From: Phoenix dactylifera
Lineage: Eukaryota; Streptophyta; Magnoliopsida; Arecales; Arecaceae
DNA: 64,000 bases
Direction of reading: 5' to 3'
NCBI RefSeq assembly: GCF_009389715.1
Contig: NC_052395.1
Span: 2,232,001 to 2,296,000, forward strand
The number at the start of each line of letters is the position of its first letter. The stretch's first letter is position 1. Positions 36,200-48,779 of this stretch are shown here, one piece after another. Below the pieces are notes generated by a model. The model was given only the letters and a program-made list of their open reading frames with translations, was not told the DNA's origin and made no database searches. Made by a program: the position numbers and the translations under genes.

Positions 36200-36365
36200 A
36201 GTCGAGCACAGGCTAATTGGCCGAAATGTCCCGGCTCAATAGCATCCTGCCGTTTCGATATCAATGTGATAAATGTCCTCTGCCAGTCCCTCGACATCGT
36301 AGCTGTACTAAAAAAACTGCAATATAGCATCCATCACCTCCTGTCCCACATACATAATTAGTTTA

Positions 36366-37042
36366 CATTCTACAAAAAATCATGCACATCAAAGTTTCAA
36401 CATTTGTAGCATGGCCCTCTAAAACAATTGCATGAACTTAATGCAGGGCCTAAATTAAGAGGGATTTACTTGTGGTTCATGATAGTGTTCTCCGACAGGC
36501 ACGTGGGGTTCAGGTTGTATCTTTTATGCAGAAGAATGATTAATCTTCTTTCATGATGTTGACTACTAGATCGCATCTTGCATAAATCTCAAAGCGCTTT
36601 GAACTTTTCTTGCACGATCCGATGGTGGATTTGCACGAAGAAGACGAATCCAATCCTTCCATCGCTCGAAAGATACAACCCAGGGCACATGTTACTTTTT
36701 GTTAGATCTCATCTTTTTTAAAGTATTGCAAACTCCAAGTGTTCTTGTAGGCTGGATCTGCTAAATACCCAGCTTGTGGTTCGCATCATTTTGTGCTTTA
36801 TTTTATGAGACGAGCAAAAAAACATTCATCAAGAAACGAATTATCCATCCGATGGCATCAAAGAAGCCGTTTAGCGGAGACGCTTAGCCCTTTCAATAGT
36901 TTCTGCAACCACGTGGCCGAGTTTAACTAACTAACTAACTTCGAACAGAAGTCGGCAAATTCTATATTTGGATTTGCGACTCTTAAAGAGGGAGATCGGA
37001 TGGACTGTACTGATACCTAGAAACGACGACGAAGAAAACGAG
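36366..37042. other. Spacer between LINE and the two-exon gene
   Basis: No element recognised. The last ~150 bp probably hold the promoter and 5' UTR of the gene at 37043. An in-frame upstream ATG lies at 36968. Confidence 0.45.
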
Positions 37043-37992
37043 ATGGCCGACGAAGGCGAGAGGGGAGAATCGATCGTGCCCTGCGAAGAATCTTCGCCAA
37101 ACCCTAACCCTAGATCAGTCGAGACCAAGGTCCCGGAGGTGGAGGTCCACCTCTTCCGGCAAGGGCGAGGGCCGATCGACGTCTTCCGATCGAAGCTGGG
37201 CGGGTGGGATCAGGACCGCCTCGAGGTCCAGGACATACTCGACAAGTATGGACTCAAATCCCTATTCGCCTTCAATCCCTCCTCCGGGCGGGGCGTTCCC
37301 ATCCGCTTCAGCCCTCGGAACGGCCGCTCCCTTCTCTCCTACTCCGACGGATCCGTCGTCTGCATCGACGGAGAGCCCAAGGTCTTTTGTTTTCCCCAGT
37401 CCATGGCTTCGTTTCTTTTTTTGTTTTTAATCTACGGTTTCATTTCCTGGTGGAATATTTTGCTTCAATTTTTCCAATTGATCGCCTTTTTCTATTCAAT
37501 TATCGTTTTCTTTTCCGCCAGATGTATTGCGCCAGACTTTGATTTCGAAATCAGAGTCGTTGGCCTTTGAGAGTTCTTATTAACACGTAAAAGGTTTTTA
37601 ATTTACAGCATAACGGGGCCCATATTCTTTCTTTCTGGAGTTCCATTCCTCCAATCCTCCAATTTCTTTAATTCAGCACAATTAATCTGGCCTTACATAA
37701 AGATTAATTCAGCACAATTAATCCGGTCTTCTTAAAGATTTTTCTTCTTTAATTGACTGGTTCTCGTTCGCAGGATTCATTGGTAAAACCTGTTACAAAG
37801 ATTCTGATCGGGACGGCAGTGTTGACTCTTCTTATAGCCGTGTTCTTGAAAGAAACTCCAGAATGGTTTCAGACATTGACATCGAGATTCTCTGGTGGAT
37901 CCTTCCCACCATGGATCCTTGCGTGCGTGGTTATAGTTTTCACTCGGCTGAGGAAGAGAACTAAGGATGTATTGAAGAAGTTCGGATGGTGA
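37043..37992 (+). CDS. Small conserved plant membrane protein, function unknown (185 aa, two exons)
   Basis: Exon 1 is 37043-37381 (113 codons) and exon 2 is 37774-37992 (72 codons plus stop), joined in phase 0 by AAG|GTCTTT and TTCGCAG|GATTC. The N-terminal half is acidic, then has a basic/aromatic block (VFRSKLGGWDQDRLEVQDIL, GLKSLFAFNPSSGRGVPIRF, GRSLLSYSDGSVVCIDGEPK). Exon 2 encodes two hydrophobic segments (about residues 118-138, ILIGTAVLTLLIAVFL, and 160-172, WILACVVIVF) and a basic tail (TRLRKRTKDVLKKFGW). I recall similar uncharacterised proteins in other angiosperms but no known function. An upstream in-frame ATG at 36968 would add 25 residues. I prefer 37043 (MADEGERGES). Confidence 0.75.
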
Positions 37993-40900
37993 TTATATGA
38001 TCCAAGGTAATTGTTTTGCAGAAGCTTACAGAACTCTCTTGCATTGTTTAATTCTTGGTTGATTAGATTGTGTTCTCGAGTTTACTTGGTTTGAAGAGCC
38101 TTAGGATACCACTCGTCGGAGTTTACCTTGGATTTGATTTGTATGGTGTAAAAGAATTCAATGTAACCAATCGCTACAAAAAGTGTTTGGAAAAATTTGC
38201 TGGTGCTTTAGGATGATTTTGCATTCATGTTTGATGAACCTATGCCAGTATATCTCAGCAATATTTTTTGTTATTTAACAGTTTAAGTCCATTGCTATTT
38301 TTCTTCTTCATGTCTCTTGATCAAATCACTTGAGACAACATGGAAAGCACATGGTTGCTCCAATGGTCATGCAACAACAAATTTCTACAGTTTATGGGAT
38401 GATTACTGAATTATACCCCTCTTACAATCTCAATGAAGCCAACTTTTAAGGTTGACTCGGCCAAAACTCATGCTTGTAGCTTGCACATTTCATTTTCAGC
38501 ATCTCTAATGGCATTGTAGTTCAATAAAATTCTGACTTACACCGAAAAATGGTTGAACTTATTTACTTGTGAACTGATTCAGAGTACCAAGCTTCTTGGT
38601 ATGATTGCGAAGGCATTGTCATCTAATCACAGAATACCCTTTATTTCTAGATTATACCTGCCAGTGCATGGTACAACAATTGACAACTTATCTTCTTAGT
38701 TGAAACATAGATACACATTTGTCTTAACCAATAAAGCACGGTGTGTCTCAGTCTTGATGATCCCATTGGATATCTACTCATGACCCTTTTTGTCATCCAT
38801 AAAGATTTCTGCCTGATCATATTCAACCTATGCATCCTCTTATCATGTTGGCTGAATCATTAAGCTTTGACATGAGTACTGGATGATTGGTTTGTATTTT
38901 CTGTTAACTATGACATATGGATCTAGTTGGAGAAAATTAAATAGACAATTGGCATGACCTATTTGTTTCTGGAAATGTCAAAATGGTGTCTCGTGCAATG
39001 CTTGTGCTTACGAACAGAGGAGATGATCTATTCAAAAGCTCTAATACAAGTTCAGTACTGAAACCTGTAGAGTTTCAAAGCTAGCACATGAATTTCTCAC
39101 TGCCTAGAAACTGTAAACTATAGGCGATGAACTATAATTTGATTGTTCTTGCAGTTTCAGGGTTCATTAAGCATCTCCATATGAAGAGCCAATTCTTGTA
39201 TATCATATTGGTTTTTTCTTATATAGTTATTTTCAAAGAAAAAGTCAAATTTGGATAATGACAATTGTCCCTAGAATTTCAGGTGGTCTTTTCTTTTTGA
39301 AGTCTTCAACATAATAAATTAGAGTTACATATTTTTAAGCTTCAGTTAAACTGTGGTATCATCTGTTTTCCATATACGGTAAAACTTCTTCATCTTCCGT
39401 TATTTCTACAATGAAATTACTAGATTAGGTTTGCACGTATTCTTTCTGTGCGATGCATGTATTAAACATAAATTTTAAATCAAACATGGAAAGAACTCCC
39501 ATCATAAGATGTCCCAAATCCTATTCACTGATGGGTTACAGACAATAGAAGACTGATGGTAAATCACATTACGTGTTGATAACGGGCATTTTCTATTAAC
39601 TATCTTACTCCTACTTGAGGACAGAGCAACAAGAAAAGTGCATTGATAGTTGCGTTGCATTTACTAAATGAGGATTGGGCAGTCAGACATGGCTATTTTG
39701 TACCTCCTCTCACATGCATTACAGAAGGCTAGTTGTATGTACTCCCCTATTTTCCCACAGCTGAGTTCTTGGCCAACTAATTGATGAGCTTGGCCTTAGC
39801 ATGCATAATATTTGATCACCTTGCATAAATTCACGCGTCATCTCATAATTTAATTTTGAGTATTTTATGATTAATCCTTGGCATCTTTCATATTTGCATG
39901 TTAATCCCTTTCTTTTTTCATATTTCTGTAAAAATTCTTACAGAGCTCTTCATTTGACTGAACCCAGTTAAAGTTAACCAGAATTGCAAAAGAAAAAAAA
40001 AACAATTTTTTTTAACAGCAAATGAGGATCAAGACTTGCCTCTTCTTGCTCGCTATTAATTTCTTACACAAGACTTGATTGCTAGAGGACCAATGTAAGA
40101 AATAAAATATAAATAAGGAAGGACAAATTAATAAGATTTTAGAGATTAATTTACAAAAAAGAAAAAACCTTTAAATTTTTTAATTTTCTCATTTGTTCAG
40201 AATCTTTGGCAGCGACAATTCCAGTCAGAGCATATGGGTGGAGTAATGGGCTGCCAAGAACAAGAAGTTATACGATAAGGCTCTGGCGTGGAGGTTTTAG
40301 GTTAATAGATTCCACGAGAAAGTTGGTTTACATCTACATAAAAATTTAGAAATATGAATTCATTGGTTGAGAACTGAGATTTTAAACTAGCCCACGGATA
40401 AATGACACATGAAAGAGAGAATATTTCAACAAACAATCAGGCTGAATCCCATCACGGTGACCTATTTGATCATAGTCAACCATGCATCTGAATTGGAGTT
40501 GAACTATCCAGCCACAATGAGAAATGAAACATATGAAAGATGATTTGCAATATCCTGCGAAATTTTAGGATTGCAAGGTAAATAACCCTCCAGAATCTTC
40601 TCTTTTTCTCCATCAGTCATGGAAAGCTTCTGGTTATTCTCTTCAATTCTCTTCAGCCAATGCAACATACAATACAGAAAATATCACACAAACACTGCAT
40701 GCAACCTTCTTATCCTTCCTGAAATTTATATACACGGATACACCCCAGCATGGATTTAAGGACCAACAGGCATATAAACGCCCTCCAGCCTCAGATTGCC
40801 TTCCTGTTCGCTCACAGCATCCAGGAAGCTGATAGCAGGCCACTGCAGCTAAGATCAAGCAATGCCTTGGTCGGTCAACTTTTGTTCCTACAGAAAACGC

Positions 40901-41768
40901 AAAAGATAACTAGGTTGCATAAAATGCTTCAGCAGTTGCCTGCCCGTTACATGAAGAAATCATGTTATCTATGTATCGCTAGCAAATTTGATCGGAGCCA
41001 AGGAAACTAGAAAACACAGTATATCATTCTGTTCTAACATACGGTTACAGATGATTGGAGTAGCTGCACTGCATTAGTTTCATTTACATTCCACTGAACC
41101 CCCCGGGAATGGCTTCAGCTACTCTGCCATTAGGTATAGCAACTTTATGGTCCATCTCATTGCCAATAGTCCAGATGGAAGCAACAGACAAGACAGTTGC
41201 CACATTTCATTAGTCGTGGTGTAGTTTTTCATCAAAGGAACACTTTGGGACTGTTTGGTTACCTGCATTTGGGCTTCCGATGCCGCATTCCAGTTGTAGG
41301 CAGAGAAAGGCAGGTGTTTGGTTATTGCAACTAGTACCCGGATGCACCTTAGGTTCTATTGCTGCATCTGGAGATGCAATGCACCCAAAAATGGCTGCAT
41401 CCCAAGATGCAAGCGCTAGTTGCAGCCTTAAAGTGCTACCATCACCACCCTCTCTCTTCAATCATAATATTGATATAATTATAATAATGAAAGATAATTT
41501 TGCAAAATTCACTCAAAACATCGATTTTGCAAGAAAAAGGTAGGATTTCCTTTTTTACATGGCAATCCACCCTTAATATCACTGGACACTTTTGCCCCCA
41601 TGTATAAGAGATGGCCAGATCTGCGCATATTTTATTGTACAAGCCTGAGTAGAGGCAAATCTGGACCGCCATCCTCACAGGCCTCTACCATGGACTCCGC
41701 GAACACCCCATGAACCAGCAATGTATGCTGCCATCGGCACTAACTCCGGCATGGTCCTCGCCTTATCG
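37993..41768. other. Intergenic region, 3.8 kb
   Basis: 3' UTR of the membrane-protein gene, then AT-rich sequence with no supported gene. Around 41245-41460 the phrase GGGACTGTTTGGTTACCTGCA resembles a Tourist-like MITE end, but no matching inverted end was found. No other element recognised. Confidence 0.45.
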
Positions 41769-41909
41769 AGGGGTGGCAATTGGGTCGGATCAGATACAAA
41801 TCGGGTCAGAAAATTATAAATCTAAACCCGACCTATTTAATAAATAGGTCACCTGACTCGACCTGTTTAAGGAAAGAAAAAGGCAGGGCCGGAGAGATGG
41901 GAGGGAAAA

Positions 41910-41949
<40 letters not shown>

Positions 41950-42747
41950 GAAGCCATAAAGGAGAAAAAAAATCCTGCTCATCTTCTTCTCCGATCGGCC
42001 TCCCTCGCCACGGCTGCGCCCGAGCCGCCACCCCGCACCGCCCGCGGCCTCCGTCTTGCCGCGTCGCCGCCGGAGCTTCACCAGTCGAACCACCGCCTCG
42101 AGATCTGCCACGACCGCTGCTGTGCCGCCGTTGCAGCGCCGCACCAAGCCGCCACCGCTGAGCCCTCCTCCTCCTGGCGGCGGTCGGCCTCTTGGCCTAG
42201 GCTATTGGGTTTGCCTGTGCTCGCCCCTTCCGCACTCCGCTACGAAGCTCCAGCATCCTTCATCCATCCAACCTCATGCCGGAAAAATTCTATATTTTCC
42301 GGATTCTCCAAATCCTATCTCGTCGACGAGGAAGAGAAGAAATCCGAAGAGATTCGAGCGACGACGACGAGAGCGACGATCGGGCGCCGTGAGGGGTTCC
42401 GACTTTCGATCGACTATTCGATGATAAAAAAATAATTCTCGTGCGGGGGGAGACCGGTTTGCAGGTGATGATGAACAGAGGAAAGGCCGAAACTCGAAAG
42501 GGGAAAATAGTTTTCCGAATCCTGTGGCCGTGATTTGTAAGGAATACCGGATACGGATTAGAAAATTATTTAATATTTATAGGTTAAATAGGTCCAACAA
42601 CTAAAACCTGTATCCGACCCAATTAATAAACAGGTTAAACAGGTCAACCTGTTTACGATCCGAATCTGTTTAGGCCAAACCCGAACATATTTATGGCGGG
42701 TCGAACACGGATCGAATTGGCGGAGCGGATCGTATTTTGCCACCCCT
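41769..42747. mobile_element. hAT-like non-autonomous element with GC-rich interior
   Basis: The termini AGGGGTGGCAA (41769) and TTGCCACCCCT (to 42747) are an 11-bp inverted repeat. Subterminal regions are rich in GGTCGGGT/ACCCGACC and AGGTTAAACAGGT-type repeats. No clear 8-bp TSD remains. An (AG)n tract lies at about 41917-41946. The interior 41990-42430 is GC-rich and coding-like in composition, unlike its surroundings, and may be captured host sequence. No transposase. Confidence 0.65.
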
Positions 42748-43839
42748 AGTGATCAGCCCACTTGAGCCTATTATTCAACAAATTTGACCCCATGTCCTGG
42801 GAGGAAAGATGTTTTCTTGGATAGGTTTTGAGAGGTCACTTTTGGGAGGGAGATATGGAGAACGGCTTCACATTGGAGAGGGGTGAAATAAATGCCAAGG
42901 TTATGGGGTAAGCGAGGCTGGTGCCATAAGCGATGCGGGTATGAAAGGTGATGACGATGTCAACAATATGGACAGAGATGGCATGGACGATAAGGTTGTG
43001 GGCGGTGGTGAAGTGGCAAGTGAGGTTGGAGAGCTTAAGAGATCTAAGCCTCATCCCTCTCGGTATTTCTCCTCTTTGAACCTCTTAACTTTGCCCATCA
43101 CTTCACCGCCACCTGCAACCTCACCGTCCATGCAATCACTACCAAGATCAATGGCATTCTCATTGCCTTCCACACCATTGTTACCCACGATGCCCTCTTC
43201 CGCTTCCCCCAACCTCGTCAAGCTCTACAATGATGCCGTCCTCTATATTTCCCTCCCCAAAGAAACCTTCCAGAATCCATCCAATAAAAAAATTTCCTCC
43301 AAAGATTCAAGGTTTGAGAAAATGGGACCAAATTCGTCAAATAAAGGACTTCGACAACTCGACCACGAGGCAAGGAACATGTCGGAGTTGGTGCCAGTAG
43401 CCGCATACAACACTGAGTTCACAGGATGCGCTTCATGGTGGAGGACACGGATGCCAGTACAAGCCTACCTTTATCCAAGCTCATATGATGATAATGTAAT
43501 CTTCAGCAGGGAAAGGAAAAATAAGATTTGGGGCCGTTTCTATTTTTGACTTTTGGCAAGGTGATCGATCAGACTAAAGATAGCCGTAATCTATTGTAAG
43601 GCCCGGAGAGATGAGTGAAAGGAAAAAAAAAAGGAAAAAAAAAATTGTTTTTTAATAATTTGGAGAATGGAAACAAAAGTTCTTTTTGGTCCTTTCCGAA
43701 AACGACCTTATTTTTTTGGACCCATTTATAAAGAACTCTAAAAAATAATTAGAAAAATAATTAGAAAAGTAAAAATATTTTTTTAAAAAAAAATGAGTTA
43801 CAGAGACTAGAAATAATAACATGGACAGCTTCTTTGATT
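42748..43839. other. Region with an unrecognised coding-like stretch
   Basis: A 202-codon ORF at 42941-43549 (+) and overlapping frames show coding-like composition. In the +frame that reads NFAHHFTATCNLTVHAITT (around 43090) there are several stops, suggesting a pseudogene I do not recognise. About 42890-43010 on the minus strand resembles 43085-43200 on the plus strand. An A-rich tract follows at 43620-43800. Confidence 0.35.
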
Positions 43840-44063
43840 TTACACACCTGTAGCATTCATTCGCAAAGCCAGTAGTAAAACTAAGACCGCTCGACCTCGG
43901 AAGCTAATTTGCATGTACTGTTGAATTATTTCTGATAAGGAAAGATATTCTTTTATGTAATTAACGAGTTGTGCTACAAATGAAGACATTCTCACCTTCC
44001 ATTCAATTGGAATTAGAACAACTTGCTTCTTGTTCATACTTGCCATTGCCAAATTTCAATTAC

Positions 44064-44797
44064 GGATTTTTTTGCATAGATATCCTTCTAAATGTCAGAT
44101 TTTGTGTGAATACCCTTTGAAAATTGGTATTTGCATGGATACCCTCGTAAAACTTTGTTATTGTACAAATATCTCTCATATAACGGTTGTTCTAATGGTG
44201 TTAAAAAAAAATCATATTTTTATTAATTAAAAATAAAATAAAAATATGAAATGACGTTATTATCCTTGCTCCTCTCCCCCACCCCCCGCGCCCGTCTTGG
44301 TGGTGGGGGAGGCCGGGCGCGAGGGGTGGGGAAGACGGGCGCGCGGGGGGAGGAGGGGGAGCCGGGTGCAGGTGGACGAGGGGGAGCACTAATATGAGGT
44401 GCTGGGTGACCCATGACTTGAAAGACTTGCAATTGACCTTCAGTCCCAAATTTCATATCACACTATTTTTTATCCATATGACTGATTGGACGGAACCTGG
44501 CGTCTCCCAGCTCCCCTCTCACGAGGACCAAAAAAATCCCAGACCTTCTTCCAAAATCCAATTTTTCTGACACGACCCATATTTCATTCAGTGTTCCCTC
44601 ACTTTCTTCCCGGAGGGTATTAATAAAAATATATTTTCATTTTATTTTTAATTAATAAAATATAATTTTTAACACCATTAGAACAAAAAATATTTGTACA
44701 ATAACAAAATTTTATAAGGGTATACATGCAAATACCAATTTTCAAAGGGTATTCACGCAAAATCTGATATTTAGAAGGATATCTATGCAAAAAATCC
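44064..44797. mobile_element. Mutator-like non-autonomous element in the pseudogene's last exon
   Basis: It has long inverted repeats of ~180 bp. The left end GGATTTTTTTGCATAGATAT (44064) mirrors the right end ATATCTATGCAAAAAATCC. The inner arms also match (TTTGAAAATTGGTATTTGCAT and its complement). A 10-bp TSD, tttcaat(t/c)ac, lies at 44054-44063 and 44798-44807 with one mismatch. The central 44270-44400 is strongly GC-rich. No transposase. Confidence 0.88.
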
Positions 44798-46285
44798 TTT
44801 CAATCACCCGCACCAATATAGGTTTCTGCTCATCAGATCCCTCCCAAAATGGAGCCTCGCCATCCCTGACCAGTCAGCAATAGCCTGTCTTTTGGGCCTC
44901 CACTTTCTCTTCCTGTAATAGGGCTTCTACACCGAAGTTTATACGACGAAAACCCAAGAACCAGGATTGAGTAATTGGATCGTAAACTGATATATGTTCT
45001 GTAAAAGGTCATATTATTAGAGCTGGAATATATGAAGATACGTACGTTTCTCATACAGAACTACAGATATGCAGATGCAAGTAAATAAAACATTTTTACT
45101 TTGTTAAGTAATTAATAAAGCTTTTGACAAATCAGTAAAGGCAACTAGATATTGTCAAACAAGTACCTGAAACTTCTTCAGCAGAATGCCTGATAGAAGC
45201 AAAATCAACATACGCACTTGGATCAGCTAAACCAGGACTGTATGGTATGTTCAGAAATTCATGCTTCCGAAAAGCCTACAGATGTGAAATCAAGATGTGA
45301 AACAGATGATTCTCTCCAGACATGAAAGATAAATCTCATAAGCAAAAGATAAGAAAGAAGTGAGGGGGCGAAAAGAAAAACAAAAGTCATAAAACAAGAA
45401 ATATGAATCCAATAATTCCAAAAGATGCAAAAACTGTTGAATTGCCAAAATTTCATCCAAGAACAAGTTGAGCTTTTAAAATGACACCCTATGCTAGTGG
45501 CATACCTCATATAGTATTGCTAAGTGTAAAGAAGAGCTGCTGCTAGGCCGAAGGTGACCAGGTCCGTAAGAAGCAGGAGTGATGATAATAGTGAAAAACC
45601 ATCCAAGAAAACATAAAGATGGTGAACAAATTTCTTCAATCTATTTAAGATAAGCTTAAAGCAACCTCAATATTAGGTAGAAACTAAAAATTTATGGTGC
45701 CGAGTAATATTCAGGGCGGGTGGGTTGATGCACAATTACCAAAGACTAATTAAAGACAGGCCGCATTCCTCTACAAAAACTAAACTCATCTACCTCAGCT
45801 GAGGACCAAGTATTAGTAGGAAGGACCAGGAGTGTTTGGACATTATAAACCTCATCAAAGAAAATACTAATCTGTAGACTGCCTGAAAAAATCCCATTTT
45901 CCCCATAAACAATTATTATAACCTGACGAACATCTGAACTTCTCTTTGCAATTTGGTGAGTCAGCTCCATTGCTTTGGGACATACCTCAATATGGTCAAG
46001 CTTCGGTACCTCCTCAGCAGAAGCCCACTGACAATGCTTCCTCAAATATAGCAGAGTTGCAGGAGAAGGCATTGGAGATAAAACAAAGCAAAAATTACTA
46101 AAAAAATAAAAAATAAGATTATATTACCATCTGATATCCAAGTTATAATGGATAACATGAAAATCATTCGACTGGTAAAATAGATTGTTGAACACTTACA
46201 AAGAATCTTCTGACATATACATATATATCATGTTCTCACAACAACCATGCGAAGATTTCTGCGATGAAAGTATAAAAAAATTGAT

Positions 46286-47251
46286 GAGCCCTATAATACG
46301 GATAGCTCTAAAGCAAACAAAAAAAAAAAGGAGGTCGGAGATATGAAATTATTATAGTGAGGTAGAAAACCAAAAAGACAAGGCTAAATGCAATTATTGC
46401 CATTTTATTTTTTCAGCCGATTCTAAAAATGGGACAAGTCATCTTCACAAACATACAAAGAACTGTTAGACAAAAAAAATCTAGATAGGAGATAGAAATA
46501 ATTAATAGGCATTGTGACTTCAAAAGATGGTGTTGCATTGAATGAGTTAACTCCCTATTCATTTGATCAAGAAATAAGCCGTAAGGACTTCACAAGAATG
46601 GTAATTCTACAAGAGTTGCCATTTACAACAGTTGAACATCCAGCTTTTCAGATGTTTGTTAGGAATCTTAGACCAGAATTTCATATTGTTTCAACGACAA
46701 CATTGGTTCTAATTGCTTTAAAATATATGAAAAGAAAAAAATGAAGACTTGAAGATTTGTTCATGACAAACTATGGAAGAATCAGCTTAACATCTGACAT
46801 GTGGACATCAAATCAGACATTGGGATACATGTGTCTCACTGCACATTACATCACTAATGATTGAAAACTTAAAAAGCATATTAATAAACATCTGAAGAGC
46901 TGGATGTTCAACTGTTGTAAATGGCAACTCTTGTAGAATTATCATTCTTGCAAGGTCCTCACGGCTTCTTTCTTGATCAAATGAATAGAGAAAATCATTC
47001 AATGCAACACCATCTTTTTAAGTCACTGTGCCTATTAATTGTTTTTGTCTCCTATCAAGATATTTTTTTGTCTTACAATTCTTTGTATGTTGTGAAGATG
47101 ACTTGTCCCATTTTTAGGATCGGCTGAAAAAATAAAATGGCAATAATTGCATTTAGCCTTATCTTTTTCGTTTTCTACCTCACTATAATGATTCTGTATC
47201 TCCGACCTCCCTTTTTTGTCGCTTTGGAGCTATCTGTATTTTAGGGCTCTG
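46286..47251. mobile_element. Inverted duplication of a hAT transposase fragment
   Basis: Arms of about 370 bp (46286-46661 and 46882-47251) are near-identical inverted copies. The plus arm encodes a BED-type zinc finger region (KAKCNYCHFIFSA...KNGTSHLH) and hAT motifs YSFDQEISRKDFTRMVILQELPFTTVEHP. It continues through the loop with RISLTSDMWTSNQTLGYMCLTAHYI. The minus arm, extended to about 47313, adds the start MESNENTAEVSSARRGSTSQ. Both copies carry stops. It lies in an intron of the NDUFAF7-like pseudogene. Confidence 0.8.
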
Positions 47252-48779
47252 TAGCTTGAGAAGTACTGCCACGACGTGCACTTGAAACTTCAGCTGTGTT
47301 TTCATTGCTTTCCATCATAGACATTAACCTATTTTGCATAGAATTCCATAAAGATGTATAAGCATGACATGCAACTAATATGATGAAAACAAAAAACAAA
47401 AAAAAAACAGTTTCATAACAATGTATAAGTCAGATATTGGATTTAACTTAACCACCTAAATTCCAGTGCCAGCTAATGGCCTAAAAGGATGGTCCATCAA
47501 CCTATCAGACATTGGCCAAAGATGCTTTCTGTCTAGGTTCTCTTTGAGGTGTCAATACCTTCTTCTAAAACCTATTGCTAGGATTTCATTACAGGTACAA
47601 ACTGGCTTGGCTATTATCAGAAAAATGACAGGTATAACCTCGAGACCGGGGCAAGACAGAATGAACAGAAGAATGGCACAAGTTAGGAGATGAAGAAGAA
47701 CCTATCACACCAAGAACATGAACTGTTAACACAAAACAGATAAATTGCCTCACATGGGCAGATCCAAGGTAATTTTCCTGCAAATAAGAAAAAAATACAG
47801 AGATGGAAGTTTCAAATACCACTTCGCATCCCAGGTAATACTTAAGATGTTGAGTCTCTCTATTTTCAACGGGTAATACTTGAATCACTTCAAATCCCAG
47901 TTGCATGCATGCACAAGCACACACATGCATTCTACTGAAATGGGGATCTCATATCCATTCACCATAAGATTTGAAACAGGATTAATATGAGAGTTTAACC
48001 AGCAGGCCCAAGTATTTTAGAACTTAAAAGTTACTTATAAAATCAAAAAGAGTCCTTCTACCAGCACCAGAATGACTCAAAAATCACCAAATCATCGAAG
48101 TGTGACTAAGAAAACTGAAAATAAAGCTAAAAAAAAAAAGTAAAACACACTTAAGTATGTATACCGCCACGTATACCCCAAAAATAAAATTTTGAAGGAC
48201 TTTTGTGGTAGGCTGGTAGCATATGCTTGCTTTAGCTTACGATAATGTTAAGTGCTGCTGGGTTAAACATTGAATCAGCACTAGACCGAAGAAGGGAGGA
48301 TATGCTACCACCCGGAGCAATATCTCGAGGAGGAAGACCTAGGGTTTTGAAGAACCGAAGGAGGGAGGAATATCTAGAGGAGGAACTGAGGAAGAATCGA
48401 AGAAGGGAGGATGGAGGAAGATACCTTGGGAGTTGGGACAAAGCACGCCAAAGTCGCCGAACGCCGAAGAGACTCGTTGATTCGATGCACGAGCACGAAG
48501 GGAGAGATCAATCCAGAAAGGAAGAGCTCCAAACGTTCCTTGGCCTTAGCCTTAGCCTTAGGGGAGAATCGGGAGATCGAGAGAGAGGCAGCAATGGAAA
48601 CCGAAAGTCTGAAAAGGAAAAGTCAAATGAGCCTCGAGCCCCGGTTGAAAGAGTGAAAACCTGAAACGGTGAAACCTTAAAGTGTTAAAGGCTTAAAGTA
48701 GCTAGTGGCCCAGTGAGCGAGCGAGTGAGCGACGAGTGGCCCAGTGGCCCAGTAACCCGGATTCCCCTGCTGCGGCTAT

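Larger units (their letters stand above)
33592..36351 (-). mobile_element. 5'-truncated LINE (L1-like non-LTR retrotransposon)
   Basis: It is flanked by a 14-bp TSD, acataattagttta, at 33578-33591 and 36352-36365. A T-rich stretch at 33592-33609 is the poly(A)-like tail on the minus strand. The ORF2 remnants read in order on the minus strand: RT (GAFLGGRSITGSVF, LDMERAYDRMRWDF, GLRQGCPFSPLLF, ISHMLFADDCLLL), connection, zf-RVT (HVALFIWKVAWGCLPTKSLL ... ETIDHVLVQC), RNase H. The 5' half of the element (ORF1, endonuclease) is absent. Frames are broken by several shifts. Confidence 0.9.

Noticed and set aside
41244..41460. Possible Tourist-like MITE beginning GGGACTGTTTGGTT
   Set aside because: No inverted terminal partner or TTA duplication was found.
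47466..48240. Candidate missing exons of the NDUFAF7-like gene
   Set aside because: I translated this stretch looking for the expected segment (including the HEFYDALP region) and found no convincing match.
48245..48664. 139-codon Arg/Glu-rich ORF (+)
   Set aside because: Built from GAAGGAGGGAGGA-type repeats within a pseudogene intron; no recognisable domain.
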